DNA from: Amaurobius ferox
Taxonomy: Eukaryota > Arthropoda > Arachnida > Araneae > Amaurobiidae
Direction of reading: 5' to 3'
NCBI GenBank assembly: GCA_951213105.1
Contig: OX578136.1
Span: 69,425,230-69,489,229 of the forward strand
DNA length: 64,000 nucleotides
The notes below the pieces were generated by a model. It was not told where the DNA came from. It ran no database searches and worked only from the letters and a program-made list of their open reading frames with translations. Numbering within the stretch: position 1 is the first letter of the stretch; each line of letters begins with the position of its first letter. Shown in pieces: positions 21,847 to 35,240 of this stretch. Made by a program: the position numbers and the translations under genes.

Positions 21847-24770
21847 TATTAGTTATAAGTGCAAAACGTGAAGATCTATCATAATTTGAGTGTTTATATG
21901 AAAATTGTGTCAGACCGTAGCTCCCGTTACCCGCCGATTTTGTTAAATTTCCAGGGACAGTATATTAACACCTAAATACCTATTAGATGTAAGCCTATAA
22001 AATTAGCAGATACAGTAATTCGATTTATGTTTCTTTGCCCTGTATTGAAAACATTTTACGCTACATTAAAAATATTTTACGCTGCATTAACAATATTTTA
22101 CGCTGCATTAACAATATTTTACGCTGATTTAATGCTGAACCATTTTTAACTTCAATGTAAATATCATGCAGACCTTAGAAAAATTGAAAATATAAATGTT
22201 TGCAACTAAACATGGAAAGACTGATTAAAAAATAAATATTTTAAAGTTAATTTATCTTACAAGTTTTCTGAAGTAAACGAAGTAAATAATTTAAGCAAAT
22301 TATATAAGCATAAACATATCGAAAATTAACACTTCTTATTACGTTTAGCGCAATTTCGTGAAGTTTACTCTCTTGCTTGGGTAAGATAAATCATATTATA
22401 ATTTGACATAACATTTAATTTTAATAAGTTATTGGCTTCGAAATTTAGATTTTAATGTTACTTTTCTGCTGTAAAGCGAAAAAATAATGATATGTTAATT
22501 TGGGGTATGTCAAAGTATATAGTGTTTTATCAGCAAAGATTTTTAAATTTAGACATATCATGGATGTTAATCATGTTATGTGCAATAATATCTCAGATTG
22601 ATAAAACATGTCATGATGTGATTATAGTTAGAAGCATTGATACGCAAAATAAAGGCCAAAATACGAACTTTTTGGAATAAAAGTAGATACTATGTAACGA
22701 CAACTGCTGAGTGCTAGAGAATAAACTTAAAAGTAAGCTAACAATGACAGGAGACTATGGCGTCAATCAGAATGTCTCTTTATTAACATTCAATTGGTCC
22801 TGGAATAGGTGAAAGTCGTGTAATGTGATATCGTCCTGCATCCTAAAAGGTAATGAAATTCAACGCTAAGAGGAATAAGTACAGAGATTCATTTAAGAGC
22901 ATTATTTATCATAATCTCGCTGTGAATTTTGTGTTTATGAACTTTGCCTTTGCCTGGCCTGAGCTAAATTGTGAACGAATTTTATACCGGCTACGTCGAA
23001 GGACTGAAATGTTCAGTACTCATAAAATTTTGCAAAAATTCTGGCTTCTAGCAAGTTTTTTAATGCCATTACAGATATCAGTTATTCCATGCTGACAAGC
23101 GCATATTATTCGTGAAATCGATACATGGATACTGGTATATGAAATGGGAGTGCTTTTTCATTTTAATATACCTAGAAGAACATCAGGTAATCATTTTATT
23201 AGGATCACGTCCACTGGTTAGGATATTCATCCATATTAGCGTCTGAGCAAGAAAAATAGATTTATGTCCATATTAATCAATCGCCGGATTTTAGAATGCC
23301 TTACGAAAGAAGGTGTATTTACATTCTGCAATGAACTAAACATTCTTAATCGTTTTTAAAATGGTATATAACAGGTCGAAAGTGGCTTTATTTGTTCTTA
23401 AAAAACATTGCTATATTTTACAACTTACAAGATAAACTGTCAATCCTGCTGGAGCCAAGAAACTAAATAAGCTGATAGTTTCTGATTATTTTGATAAATG
23501 AAGAGAGAACTGTTAGTTGAACATGGGCTAAAGGATAAACCCCAAAAATATTTCATATTGATAAAAAGAGGTGTAGGCTTACAATGTATCACCGACAACA
23601 AATGTTTCCACAGAAAAGAGCAAAATAAGTCAGACTTATTGCAAATGATTATGACAGAAACGTAACAATAGTGGGATGCGAAAATGCTATTGGAAATTTA
23701 ATTTTACATATGATTCTTCTGAAAGGTAAATAAATGCTTCAAGTAAGAATGGAGAGATGATAACATGTTAAGTGTCACAGCAATTGATATGAGAGAAAAA
23801 GGGAGAATGACAGTTACCTACAACATAAATTATGAACAGCTCTTTATTTGAACTTTCTTTAATATTAACTTTGGTATGGCGATGTATTACAATCAACTTT
23901 TGCTAATTCGATTATTTATTTCACAAAGAGGTGCCAGATTAAACTTCCCCTTTTATGCATATTGCTCGCTTCAAAATAAAATTTCCCCTAAATCAAAGGA
24001 TCAGATTCAACATATAGGCAGTTGTATTTGATCATTTGATTAATGTACCCTGCTTTTGACTTGATGAAAGAGTCAACAATTGTAGTTACTTAATTTTCTA
24101 TGGCTGCTTTCTGTCGAGGAAGTAAAAATAATTTGTATTAAAATACGTTTTTTGAAAACATATATTCATTCTTTTAGTAAGTTGGTGTAGCAAAATACAA
24201 ATAAATATATGAAAATAATGACAGTTAGAAAAATAAAAGTAAATCTATGGAGGAGCCACGTGCTACTCACCTCAGATTTTGAATTTGAAATGCCGATTCC
24301 GACACTAATTGTTCTACTTATAGATTCGTATATTACATTCTGCGTTAAGCATAAAAGTGTTTTAAGGAAATATTTTGAAATCTCATCTTATTCCGGAGCT
24401 TTTAAAATCTTACATGTAGTATTGAAATACTCTTATTATATTTGCATAAGTTAACAAGAAGACTCCTACGTTTTGGAGAAATTAGAGTCAAAGTGAAATT
24501 GGTTGCAGTAGGATCCCAAGTGTATTACATAAAAATTTCAAAAACCTTTTAGGTCTATGTATATTTAAAGGTAGTTGACTTTTGAGATAAATAGATCTAA
24601 AAATGAACCTTCCGTCTTAACAGCTGAATATGATTAAGAGAATATTTTGAACATAATCAATCCTTGTTTGCTATAAGAAATGACATTGACGTTGTATGTA
24701 ACGTATAGACTCTAAACCTTTGAAAATACTTAAAATTTTGCTATACGTGAAGTTGAGTTCTCTGTAGGAC
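21847..24770. other. Unassigned sequence
   Basis: It holds the short tandem repeat at 22058-22140. A possible weak P1-like string near 21915-21955 (GCCGATTTTGTTAAATTTCC) lies next to the mariner. Three frames of 60-81 codons (22492, 22853, 24209) show no domain I recognise. Confidence 0.45.
22058..22140. repeat. ~22-bp tandem repeat, 3-4 copies
   Basis: ATTTTACGCTGCATTAACAAT recurs with small changes, the first and last copies being the most diverged. Confidence 0.9.
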
Positions 24771-24794
24771 CGTATATATATATATATATATACA

Positions 24795-24835
<41 letters not shown>

Positions 24836-24878
24836 CAAACCGTTATATATATATATATATATATATAACAAACCGTTT
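24771..24878. repeat. TA microsatellite with duplicated ACAAACCGTT spacer
   Basis: Long TA runs are separated by TAACAAACCGTT at about 24833 and 24866. The run plus spacer seems to have been duplicated once. Confidence 0.9.
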
Positions 24879-25413
24879 GAGTGGTCAGGCACAACTGTAA
24901 TGCGTTGGTTGATGAGTTACAACTGCTGGAATGGCGCGAAACGTGGTAATTTTTATTTTATCTAGTGTTTGGTTGCATTCTTTTCTTAAGCGCATTCCCT
25001 TCCCATGACTCCACTACCATTCCCCTTCTACTATTACACGCCGAGCTAAAATTTTTCTAGTTCTCACCTTTTTTTTTGTCAAATCTGAACCACCGACACG
25101 GCGCTTTATACCAAGTGCAAAAAATACATAATTTATGTCAATGATTGGTGCTTTGTCATAAATGATTTGGGTGGACACTGTCTACCTTATTTTCCCCGAC
25201 TTTTCGCCACTATCCCAAACTAATGTGATCTAATCGTCTTTTAAGCCTCTTTATAATAGATGCATTTCAAAATCTGATAGCGTGACCGGTCGTTGTTTTG
25301 ATTGTCAATTAAAAAGAATTTCCCTTTTCTGCTCTTTTGCGTTGTTTGATTGGGTAAGATTGCACATTGTGAGATTGCGCGTACTGTTTGACATATGTAG
25401 TGATTAATTTTTG
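24879..25413. other. Unassigned sequence
   Basis: Nothing recognised. Confidence 0.45.
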
Positions 25414-26740
25414 TTAACACTTTACAACAAAGTTAAAAAGTGTTTATGACTTTGTTCGTTCGTTCTGTCTGTCTGTCTGTCTGTCTGTCCGTTAGCACGA
25501 TAACTGCCGTAAAAATGACTTAATCGAAATGAAATTTTAGTATGTTGTTCAGACGGTCTGTAGGACCTATGAGAATATAAATGAATAATATCACCCAATT
25601 AGTTTTGAATTGAACCCGGGTAGAAAAAATGAAATACATTGAACCCTATGGAACCTAATTTTCAAAATTTTTCAAGCGGATTTAAAATTCACAAATTGCT
25701 TCGAAATTTTTAGGTAATATTCAAATTGTTCCATAAAATATATAAAAAAAAATTCAGCGAAATATATTCAGTAGTTTTTTAAATAAAAATTAAAATAATA
25801 ATTACACCTCTTATATGAAACGATCACGTGACCATGATTTGAAAAGATCACATGACCCACTTCAAAATGATATATGGCATCCATCTTGTTTCAAAATCGT
25901 GATTTTGTAAAGTTCTTTTTAATTCATATTGAGTGTTGTATCCGTCCTAAAACTACTTTATTTTTGCTTCAATTCTGTGCATCTACATACTGAAACAACG
26001 CAATGACAATATATTTGAGTTTAAATGCTCATCTAAATTTGATTATTTCTACAACTAAGCCTATTTTTCACCTATGTAAAATGTAAACAGCAAAATATGT
26101 AGAATGAGTTGTATTAGAATTCCTGTATTTTTTAACACAAAATAATTTAGTCCATGGAGTCTGCATGGCTGATATGAATTGATTTTATAAAGAGAATTAA
26201 TTGATTTTATAAAGAGAAGGACGATTTTTTTCGATGAAGTTTTAAGCATAGAGTTTAATTATTTGTAGCTCCATGGTCTTAAATATAATGTTTAAATAAA
26301 ATAAATTATTATAGTATTGTGATGAATGAAATGAATGGGAGAAAGTTATGAATGAAATCCTGATTTTATAGAGAGATCCAGGTGTGTTATTTTTTCTATG
26401 ACGTCATTTGAATTAAATTCAGTTGTTTTCGATGAAGTTTTCAAATATAATAAATTATCGTAGTATTATGATAATTCTAAAACTATTACCGAGGAATGTA
26501 TAACATTTTAGAGATGTTTAAACCAGGCAATTTATATTTTAATGCCGTCATTTGAATGAAGTTCATTTTTTTCGATGAAGGTTTAAGTTTTCAAATATAA
26601 TAAATTAATGCAGTATTGTGATAAGTTTCAAAATATTACCGAGGAATGCATTGCATATTAGACTTGTTTAAATAAAATTGCATTGAAGTTGGAAAGTGTT
26701 TCATAATCAATGTTTTAAGCATGATTGATCTTTCTTGTTT
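25414..26740 (+). repeat. Family D repeat D1
   Basis: A ~1.33-kb repeat starting TTAACACTTTACAACAAA with a hairpin (AACACTTT with AAAGTGTT), then a CTGTCTGTCTGTC tract and P1 at 25498-25537. The interior has GATCACGTGACC-type sequence, followed by two copies of a ~140-bp TATAATAAATT/ATTACCGAGGAATG module near 26440 and 26600, and an end near TTTCTTGTT. Like A and B, the hairpin arm (AAAGTGTTT) recurs close to the 3' end. No coding capacity. Confidence 0.8.
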
Positions 26741-26934
26741 TATATTAAAATGAAGTAGTGTTTTAGTCTAATGATAAAATTTCCGAGATTTAAGTTTTCA
26801 TGAATAACAATTTTTTACAGTTTGTGACAGAATTTGTTTTATTGTCTCTGCTTTCCCATTTGATTTATATACCTTCTATCTCATGTTTCTGCTGAAACTC
26901 TGATCTTCTTTGTAAATTAAAAATAAAGCTTTCT

Positions 26935-27015
26935 TACTGTTATAATATTATTATAATATCTTGCTATTATAATATTATTACAATATTGCAATTTTTTTGT
27001 TATTATAATATAATT
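26935..27015. repeat. ATAATATTATT-rich low-complexity tract
   Basis: TTATAATATTATTA recurs three to four times with small changes. The rest of 26741-27110 is unassigned. Confidence 0.7.
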
Positions 27016-27110
27016 TTAGAAACTTGAGACCGATAAAAAAGTTAGTTCTCCCCTCACTTCGCATATGATAATTTCTGAAGTGGGATTTTGGTGTTTTTCA
27101 ACAGTTTATT

Positions 27111-28028
27111 AAGTTCCTTATATACATAATGTATAAGGAAAGTATTGTGACGGGGTCGAAAATTCGAATTCGAGTTTTCGACGGGAGAGCACGTTTCAAG
27201 CATCCCTGATCACGAATCAAACATTTTTGAAGTGAGGTCTGTGTGTGTGTGTGTGTGTGTCAGTGAGTCTGGTGAGACGATAACTGACGAACGAATGGAC
27301 CGATTCAAATCAAATTTGGTGCAAAAATTACAATCCATAAACACTGGAAGCCTATTGTTTTTATCCGCAATCGAATGTTCAGAACCCCCCTAAATTTCCG
27401 AATAAAATTTTGAAAAAATCGTCAAAAAATCAAAACCACTAATAAAGTTACGCAAATAAGCATTTGTTATGTAATTTTTCATTACAAAACGATTGACATA
27501 AATTTTAGAACGCTAACATGAACCGTTCTCGAGATATTGTATATTTTTCAAAAAAATTATCAAAAAGTCATATAAAATTAAAAAAAATATTTCCTATTGA
27601 GTAACATGTTCACTTTTCATATGTAATACCATGCGATAAATTGAGTGACATCATTTTCGTGGATCTAGCTTGTTCCATTCATGAAAAAATATACTTTAAA
27701 TAATACTTTTGTATTTGAACGCCAATAGTCATTTATCTGCTGTAAGAATAACTTATTTCTTAGTGCATAACGCTTGACGAGATTTTGGCGACGAATTTGG
27801 CGGAATGTCGCCAACTTGGTGACTTTTTTAAATGTTGTCAAATTACCAAAAATCTCGCCAAGTGGTTAAAAATGACGCTACATCAATGAAAATGACGACT
27901 AATTGTCGAAAATTCAATATCTTGGAAAGAATATTAGTATCTACTATAAGAAAAACCTATTTTTTTTACTGTAAAACTAGTAAATGCATTACATTATATA
28001 AGGAAAGTCATGTGTTGCCCACACCAGA
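27111..28028 (+). repeat. Family A repeat A3
   Basis: A nearly full copy. The first bases read AAGTTCC instead of ACTTTCC, so the outer hairpin arm is damaged. The TG tract is at about 27238-27262 and P1 follows; the 3' end is CCCACACCAGA. Confidence 0.85.
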
Positions 28029-29220
28029 TTTTTTACTTTTGGGACAAGCGAACAACGCTATTTACTGTTCATTTTGGGATTGAAACATTGATTGTGGCTT
28101 GCTAGAATAATCCGTTTATAAAGTTGTACCAAACTGCACACAATAACCACATTTCAGAAGTACGATATGCCAACTTTCAGAAATTCATCAAACTCAAATT
28201 GTTTAAATCGTGTGATGTCCAAAACATGATACCATTTCCCAATTCAGTGCACATATAAAATAATTAGTTTTTCATTTGCTCCAAAATCACCACCAGTGTA
28301 ACTTTGACAGGTTTTCTCTAGAGAATGTTCTTGAACAGGGAGATTTTAATTATAATCACACTGCACAGAAAGGGAAAAATGGTTCAGTTAATTCATGTTT
28401 ATCACAAGCACCTTTTATGTTAAAGATATTTTAGAAAAAACATTTTTCATGAATTAAACAAGACTTATATAAAAATAATTACTTCATTATAAAAGTCAAT
28501 TACTTACGTATTGTATAATTTAAAATCTATTAACAATCTCTGAAGTTTTAGCTTTTAATTAAATATAGTTTTTCTAACATATAATTACAGTTTCTTAACA
28601 CATTTTTTGATACAACTTTATTATTTCATAAAATTCACGAACTTTTCTGCAAAGTTAAATAAGTGTCTTGAGAATTTCCTTATAGTAAAAAATAGCAATA
28701 CTTCTTTATAGAAATTTTTTACTGAGAGTTTTCTCATTAATTATAAATTTTACTAATAGAAATTATTATATTATCCTTCATAAGATAAATTGATGGATAT
28801 TGTAAAAAGAAAATTAGTTTTTGTTATTTTAAGTAGACACTTGCGAGTTTTATTGTAATTTCATTTTCTTCTATATTTTTGCAGATTAGTTTATAACATT
28901 TATTTATTTATCTTTATTAGACAGTTCACTAAGCCTTAAACTTGAATACTAACAGATGTAGAGAATTAAATGATTTGCAAATGGATTTTCAGTTATTCCA
29001 AACACATTACGGTAAACTAGATTATGTGAATTTCAGTAATAAACTTTTTTGTGTGTCAAAGCTATAACTATGTTTCGCAACATGGAGAGGATGAAAATAT
29101 ATCGTTAGTTAATGAGAATTATTTTTGATAAGAATTTGTAAGTCTTACCCAGTTAAGGTATAGTGCCTCCGATTTCTACTTTCATAAACAGTCTTCTTCT
29201 GACTGAGTTAACTAAGTTTA
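28029..29220. other. Unassigned AT-rich sequence
   Basis: No gene or repeat recognised. Confidence 0.5.
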
Positions 29221-29247
29221 GGGAGCAACCCCTCACACTTTACGTCC

Positions 29248-29306
29248 CCCGGCCGTCCAAATAGATGCTCAAGTCCTCAGGACGAGCCGGACGGTCTGGG
29301 TCTTCA
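29248..29306 (+). mobile_element. Micro-element M3 (59 bp) with 13-bp target duplication
   Basis: An inverted copy relative to M1: it starts CCCGGCCGTCC and ends ACGGTCTGGGTCTTCA. It is flanked by exact ACACTTTACGTCC repeats at 29235-29247 and 29307-29319. Its ends are the same as in M1 and M2. Confidence 0.85.
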
Positions 29307-29399
29307 ACACTTTACGTCCACGAAAAACCTAAACGTGATTTAATTTAAATATATTTTCCTCCCTCCCGTACTCTTCATCGTCACTTTCAGAGCCCACAT

Positions 29400-30090
29400 C
29401 AAAAGGAAGAGCTTGCATTTCCTTTCCAGTAGCTCAACGGTAGGGAGTCCACTGTTCAGCACAAAGGTCCGTGGTTCAATTCTCGGATGGGCTATTAAGG
29501 CTCTTTACACAGTCGAAACAATAAGCTCTGTAGGTTAGGGCAAAGATGTCGGTTTGAAAGTGACATTAACACGACTAGCACGGATTTAATGGACTCTGGC
29601 ATATTGAGCACCAATTTCAAAAATCGGGAGGTAAGAGACAAGGAAGTTAATCTGGTCAATGACGTATTCATAGAGGGTGTCCGGTGGGACCGGACCCCCC
29701 TCTCCTCCGAAATGAAATTTCTGGATATGTCCTTGCCTGTGTTCTCGTGTTTTCTCGTCCAATTGCTATCCAGTATCAGTTTAGTCAAGTTTATTTAGTT
29801 TTTTTCAAACTTTTTTGGATTGAAAGTTCACTATACTTTGGACCCATCCCCTCCGAAGTGAAATTTCTGGATACGTCCTTGAACCTGGTGGAGAAAAATT
29901 GCAATAGGAGGCTAAGCTGGGGGTAAAAATAGCAGGGAGTGGTCAGTCAGATTATCAGCTGCAAGTCAATCGGACCTTAGAGGGGGGATGATTTCAGAGT
30001 GCACGTTGACAATAAATAAGAGGTTGCAATTCCGTCCAAGTAGCTCAACGGTGGAGTATCGGCTTGTCAGTAGGTCGAGCAGCATGGCTC
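29400..30090 (+). repeat. Family E locus 2: head, body, second head
   Basis: The first tRNA-like head is at 29423-29492 (AGTAGCTCAACGGTAGG and GGTTCAATTC). The second, partial head at 30032-30080 (AGTAGCTCAACGGTGGAG) is preceded by GGTTGCAATTCCGTCC. The body at about 29900-29960 (AGGAGGCTAAGCTGGGGG) matches locus 1 and locus 3. An insertion-like piece at 29685-29880 holds two copies of CCTCCGAAATGAAATTTCTG-type sequence ~150 bp apart. Confidence 0.65.
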
Positions 30091-31839
30091 TTTATCCTCT
30101 TCATTTTATAATCACATTATCCTTATTTCGTACTTCAGTTTTTATAACATCAATCAAGCGTAACTGTGAAGTCTTTTCTGACCGCTAGTGATGATCTGTG
30201 CATTTACTAATCTGTCCGTGAGTGCAATCATAGAGCGCAATCCCGGGCGTTTTTTACAATCGTGGGATTTCGAGATTTGTAATTTTCCAATCCCTGATTC
30301 CGTGAATTAAAAATTCAATTTTGCTTCATTTCAAGTAAGCCTCATATTTCGATTAATGTGGCTATAAATATTACACCATTTTAAAGAATAATATCACGTT
30401 GGCATATCCATATACCAAATTTTTAGTACAAATAAGTTTCAGAAACAATGGACGTTTTCATAAAACACGTTTTCCACAATCCCGTTCAACCATTTAAACA
30501 TTAAAATATCTCAAATATTACAAAGATTTCGATACAAAGAACATCCTAGGAGACTGTCGTTAACAAGTCCAGGTAATTTTTTTAATATTTTTCCTGAACA
30601 ATAAGTATCATAGAACCCAAAGCTTAATTAAGAATTGAATGAAATTCAATGCAGCAACAAATGTAATCACGACCTTTATTTCCCGACTTTCTTTTCACTA
30701 TATTCTTTTAAAATTTTCTAATCTATTTTTTAATAATTTTCAGATTTTTTTACGTGCTTCCCATACATCGGAATACCATACATTGGAGAACTTGTTTTCA
30801 CAGGTGTTATGCCTGTAATGAATCCCCCTACTACGTAAGTTTGTTAGCTTCAATTTAGCCTTCTAGTTGTCTAAGGGTCTTGTGACATAACGTTATGAAT
30901 AGGAATTGTGGGGCACCTCTCCCTACAAAAAAAAAATGCTTAGAGTCGTTTTCTACTACTACCCTTTAATGTTTTGAAGGCATCTGTAGTAACGACATTG
31001 TTGTAATAGTTCTACGACATTACAGCAGCCGTGTACTCTTTTTGTCTTAATTTTTCTTAATTGTTTGAATTAAGCAATTGCTACATTGTTGTTCTTATTC
31101 ATTTCAATTCCTTAAATATTTCTCATTATAAGGAAACTATGTGGAGTAAGCGCAAGCCTACGAAAATCAAATCATTCTGCTAGTTGACAAATGCAGTGAC
31201 ACTAAACTAGTTTTTATTTCCTGATCTTTTATACTATTTTTATACGAAAGTTATGGACCAACTTGTTATTTCAATATTTTTGACTAACGGGAGAATACAT
31301 TGAAATTTAAAATATGAACCTTTATTAAATCCATCTATTCATACCAAATTATCGTTATCTACGTAGCCATTTTTCACAATTTTATGTTTCAACGAAAGGT
31401 ATTATCCCACAGATTATTCGGATAGTTTTAAATAAATCAAAATGCATTTATATTTGAATTATGGTTTTTCATTAAATCCATCTATGCTTATCTGTGCTTT
31501 TTACAAAGCAGAACTATATTTACTCCAGTATGTTCAATTTTCCTGGCTTTGTTGCGTTCTAGGTTATTTGCTAACTTTAAAATTGAAATAGGACCTAGGA
31601 GGAATTTAATACTGAATAAAGTTCCTAAAAATATAATTTTATGAAACCATTTTCAACTGCCACAGTTGCGAAATTTTGGGTTCATCTAGTTTTTTTGAAA
31701 ATGAAAATAATTTTGATTTAATGGTTCGACGAATAGCCACTATTACTATCCGTGGCATGTATTATTTACTACATTTATAATATAATAGTTACAGCATAAA
31801 TCCATTCTTATTAAATATTAAAATGCCGCAAAAAGGGAA
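30091..31839. other. Unassigned AT-rich sequence
   Basis: No gene, tandem repeat or named family seen. Confidence 0.5.
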
Positions 31840-32325
31840 AAACCTTCCTGTCCCAACCTGGAATCGAACCCTAGATCTTCGAACTTCCCAGCAGACGCTC
31901 TACCGTGATGGAATTGCTACTGGGACGAAATTGCAAGCTCTTCTCTTTGAAATGACTCTATTATCCACCCTCATGACTCTATTATCTACCCTCATGTCAG
32001 ATAGGAGGGCAGCTGACAATGTGACTGAACTGACCATATCATGTTATTTCCCCTCAGGTTAGACTCTTGATGCTGTTTCCCCCGCCCCCCCAGGTTAGCT
32101 TCCTGTGTGGTCTTTATTCTCTCGGTTTGAAACCAGCGCTCCATATTCCACAGAATCCGTGCCAATCGTACTAGAATCACTATTTAGACCTCCGACATCT
32201 TTGCACTAACATACAGGCTTGATTTGTTTGGGCACAATTGTAAAAAACCTTGCTGTCCCAACCGGAAATCGGACCTCGAATGTTCGAACTGGCCAGCTGA
32301 CGCTCTGCTATTGAGCTTCTGGGAC
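31840..32325 (-). repeat. Family E locus 3: two tRNA-like heads in tandem
   Basis: Heads on the minus strand are at 32255-32325 and 31850-31926 (GGTTCGATTCCAGGTTGGGA in the second). The body between contains AGGAAGCTAACCTGGGGGG and a second AGTCTAACCTGAGGGG, so part of the body is itself duplicated. A further degenerate unit start (TCGACGATAAG) lies near 32680. Confidence 0.65.
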
Positions 32326-32339
32326 GGACATAATTGTAA

Positions 32340-32566
32340 GATCTTATCTTTTTGTTTAATCCTATGCCCGTCTCCGACCTCTCGGTCATAAGTCGACGAG
32401 CACCCCAATACAAATAACAACGATAAAAATACTCACTAAAAGCATTGTCAGTAACACATAAAGGAAAACAGTCAAGAACAGCAGGGCAAATGTTGAGGTG
32501 CTCTGCAGTCATGGGAACGCCATGGTCGTAAAGAGGCAGACATTTGTATCTGTCAGTCCCAGTCAA
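32340..32566 (-). pseudogene. Fragment resembling the C-terminal RNase H/retroelement region
   Basis: A minus-strand frame reads MTAEHLNICPAVLDCF (about residues 19-34) followed by YWGARRLMTE. This resembles the Cys/His-containing tail after the RNase H region of non-LTR retrotransposon proteins that I associate with spider genomes. It then runs into a family E head. There is no upstream domain in frame. The assignment is from memory and tentative. Confidence 0.4.
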
Positions 32567-32720
32567 GAATACAGAAAGGTCTGCTCAAGGCAACAAGTAT
32601 TCAGTCGTTTAGCGAGAACAGGGGGAACCACGTGTAGGCGACTGACATCACTCCCCTTATGCAGAAATTTCAAGCTTATCGTCGAAATGGACTGTGTAGA
32701 AGAATCCTTAAAATATATTT

Positions 32721-33900
32721 ACTTCTAGAGCGTTCATATATGGTGTGATGAAGCAAAACGCGAATTTTAGTAATATTCTGGCATATACCGAAAAAATGGC
32801 TTGGTATATGCTTTGAGCAACAGGTCAGATTTTATGACTCCAAAAGGGATGATAGTTATATGTGACATGAAATTATGACTGACGTCATAAAAACAGTGCC
32901 CTCCTCCAGTCTCCAAATCATCTGAGCGATACAACTGTGAAATCACGTAGCACAAGAGGAAGAATTATGGCAACAATTTGGTAGATCGGACATGCCCGGC
33001 AAAAAACCCTCTAAGTTTCTCAGGGGTAGTAAGCAATAAAATCTCGGGTTTTCCTTCGGAGAGAGAGAAAGGTAGGAGCCTACAAAAAGCAGTTACCAAG
33101 AAAATATTTTTTCTCTGTCAGACTCACTCTGTCACACAGATTCTAACAATTATTTTACTATAAAGATATAAAATATGCAGAAAACTGAGCACCAGACGCT
33201 GCTGTTATTAAGGACAGTCAAAGTTAGACACATTCTCAAAATGTGCATTTTAAATGTGTTTGCGTAAATATTTATAATCCTGACACAGTCAATTAATTGC
33301 AGTGACAGTTATGTTTTGAATAAAACGTTTTTTTTTTAAAGGAGCTCCTGATTAATAATCAACACGCCCAACGCTCTATACAGAGCTTTCTAGTCTTAGA
33401 AAAGGTCGTTGTGACTTTTGAATCCCTACTTAGACAAAACCGTAGGATAAAGAGGTTTGTTAGAGATGTTTCTTTTTCTCAGTTGGTGGTTTTAGATTAC
33501 TATTGTTAAATTGCCAGACCTGTCCTGAAATTTATTAGTGAGAATATGAGTATTTTTATAAAATAATTTTGATATAATGAATATTTTGTAAAGTAAACTT
33601 GATATGTGAATATAACTTTGATTTTTGAATTTTGAATGAATTTAATTTCTGGAAGCTAGTTATGAAATAAGTAGTTTTTAAAGGCTTTTCCAGCTTTTGA
33701 ATTAATTATTCTATGAGAATTAATTATTTTCCTTTTAGTAATTTTTAATAGATGCAGCAAAGCTGGAAGCAATTTATAGGTGGGTTATTCCAAGTTTTAA
33801 CACGATGCAAATATTTCGTTAATATTTTATTAATTGAATTTTAATTAACAATTACCACACATAAATTGTTTAAGATAGGACACGCTATACTCGGAAGATT
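32721..33900. other. Unassigned sequence
   Basis: Nothing recognised. Confidence 0.45.
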
Positions 33901-33902
33901 AT

Positions 33903-35240
33903 CGAAACGAAGTTGTTCTCTTTGTAAAGCCTAATATGTATATTAGAAATGCTATGGATATTGTTTTGGAAAACTGTAGCATGTATACCTCCCCATATTT
34001 ATAATAGAACGATGTACAGTCTCAATACATTGGTAATTAAAACAAGAAAGATCCATCATGCATAAAATATTGAGTACAATCACTTTCCAACTGATATGCA
34101 CTTTCATTTAAACATCCCTAAAATACGATACATTCAGTACCGATATTTTTTAAATTATCACAGTACTACAATGATTTATTAAACTTGGAAACTTAAAACT
34201 TCATCAAAAAAGGCAATACTATAAATCGTCTGTTCCTCTAAGTAAAAACAATGAATATTTCATTCATATCACTTATATTTCAGACTCCAGAGCTAAATAA
34301 TTTCACATGAAAATACATCAGCAATTCTTATACAACTTATCGTACAATCGCTTGATTTGATTACACTCTGCATGCTATAGCAATTAGGATTTGTTGTAGG
34401 AATAATCAAAGTTTAGTGATCATTTAAAAAAATATTGTAATTGCTTTGGCACAGAATTTAGATACACAGATAATATGCAAAATTAAAGCGGATTTAGGAA
34501 GGATGCAACACTAAATATAAATTTTAAAGATCTTAAAAGTCACAATTTTATATGGGAAAAAAATTCATGCCATATTTCATTTGAAATGAGTCACGTGATC
34601 ACTTCATATAATATGGGTGCAATTATTATTTCAATTTTTATTTAAAAAACTACCTAACACACTTTGCTGAAATTGTTTTACATATTTTACGTGTTAATTT
34701 GAATATTTCCAAGAATTGTTGAAGCAGCTTGTGAATTTGAACTCAGCTTAAAAATGTTTGAAAAATTATGTCTCATAGGGTTCAATGCACTTCATTTATT
34801 CTACCCGGTTTAAATCTGAAACTAATTGTGTGATAGTATTCCTTTACATTTCTATATGTCCCACAAACTGTCTAAACAACATACTAAAATTTCATTTTGA
34901 TAAAGTCATTTTTACTGCAGTTATCGTGCGAACGGACAGACAGACAGAATGAATAAAGGCATCCCTACCATAAACCAGGACACTGCCAAAACAAAATTCC
35001 TCTCTTTGTAAAGCCTAATGCGTATATTAGAAACTTTATGTATATTGTACCATGAAGCCAAAATGTGTATTCTGTGCCGCATTCATAATAGAAACTTGAG
35101 AAAGAGTATATTTACTACCAGAATTTCCATCATTGGTTTGTACATAGTTGGCTTGGGGCTGGAAAGACAGGATACTGGAAAGACTAGCAAACCGAAGTTC
35201 CTCTCTTTGTGAAGACTAATGCATATACACGAAATTCTCT
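33903..35240. repeat. Repeated CTCTTTGTAAAGCCTAAT module, three copies
   Basis: GAAGTTCCTCTCTTTGT-type sequence followed by AAGCCTAATGCGTATATTAG occurs near 33910, 34998 and 35197. The first two copies flank the D3 repeat. The unit is ~110 bp. Confidence 0.65.
34041..34960 (-). repeat. Family D repeat D3, internally deleted
   Basis: Antisense copy from AACAAGAAAG (34041) to the P1 and short CTGT region near 34920-34960. It lacks the 5' hairpin and part of the middle seen in D1 and D2. Confidence 0.75.

Noticed and set aside
32498..33163. Short plus-strand frames as host genes
   Set aside because: No domain and no splice context that I can support; they overlap antisense repeat relics.
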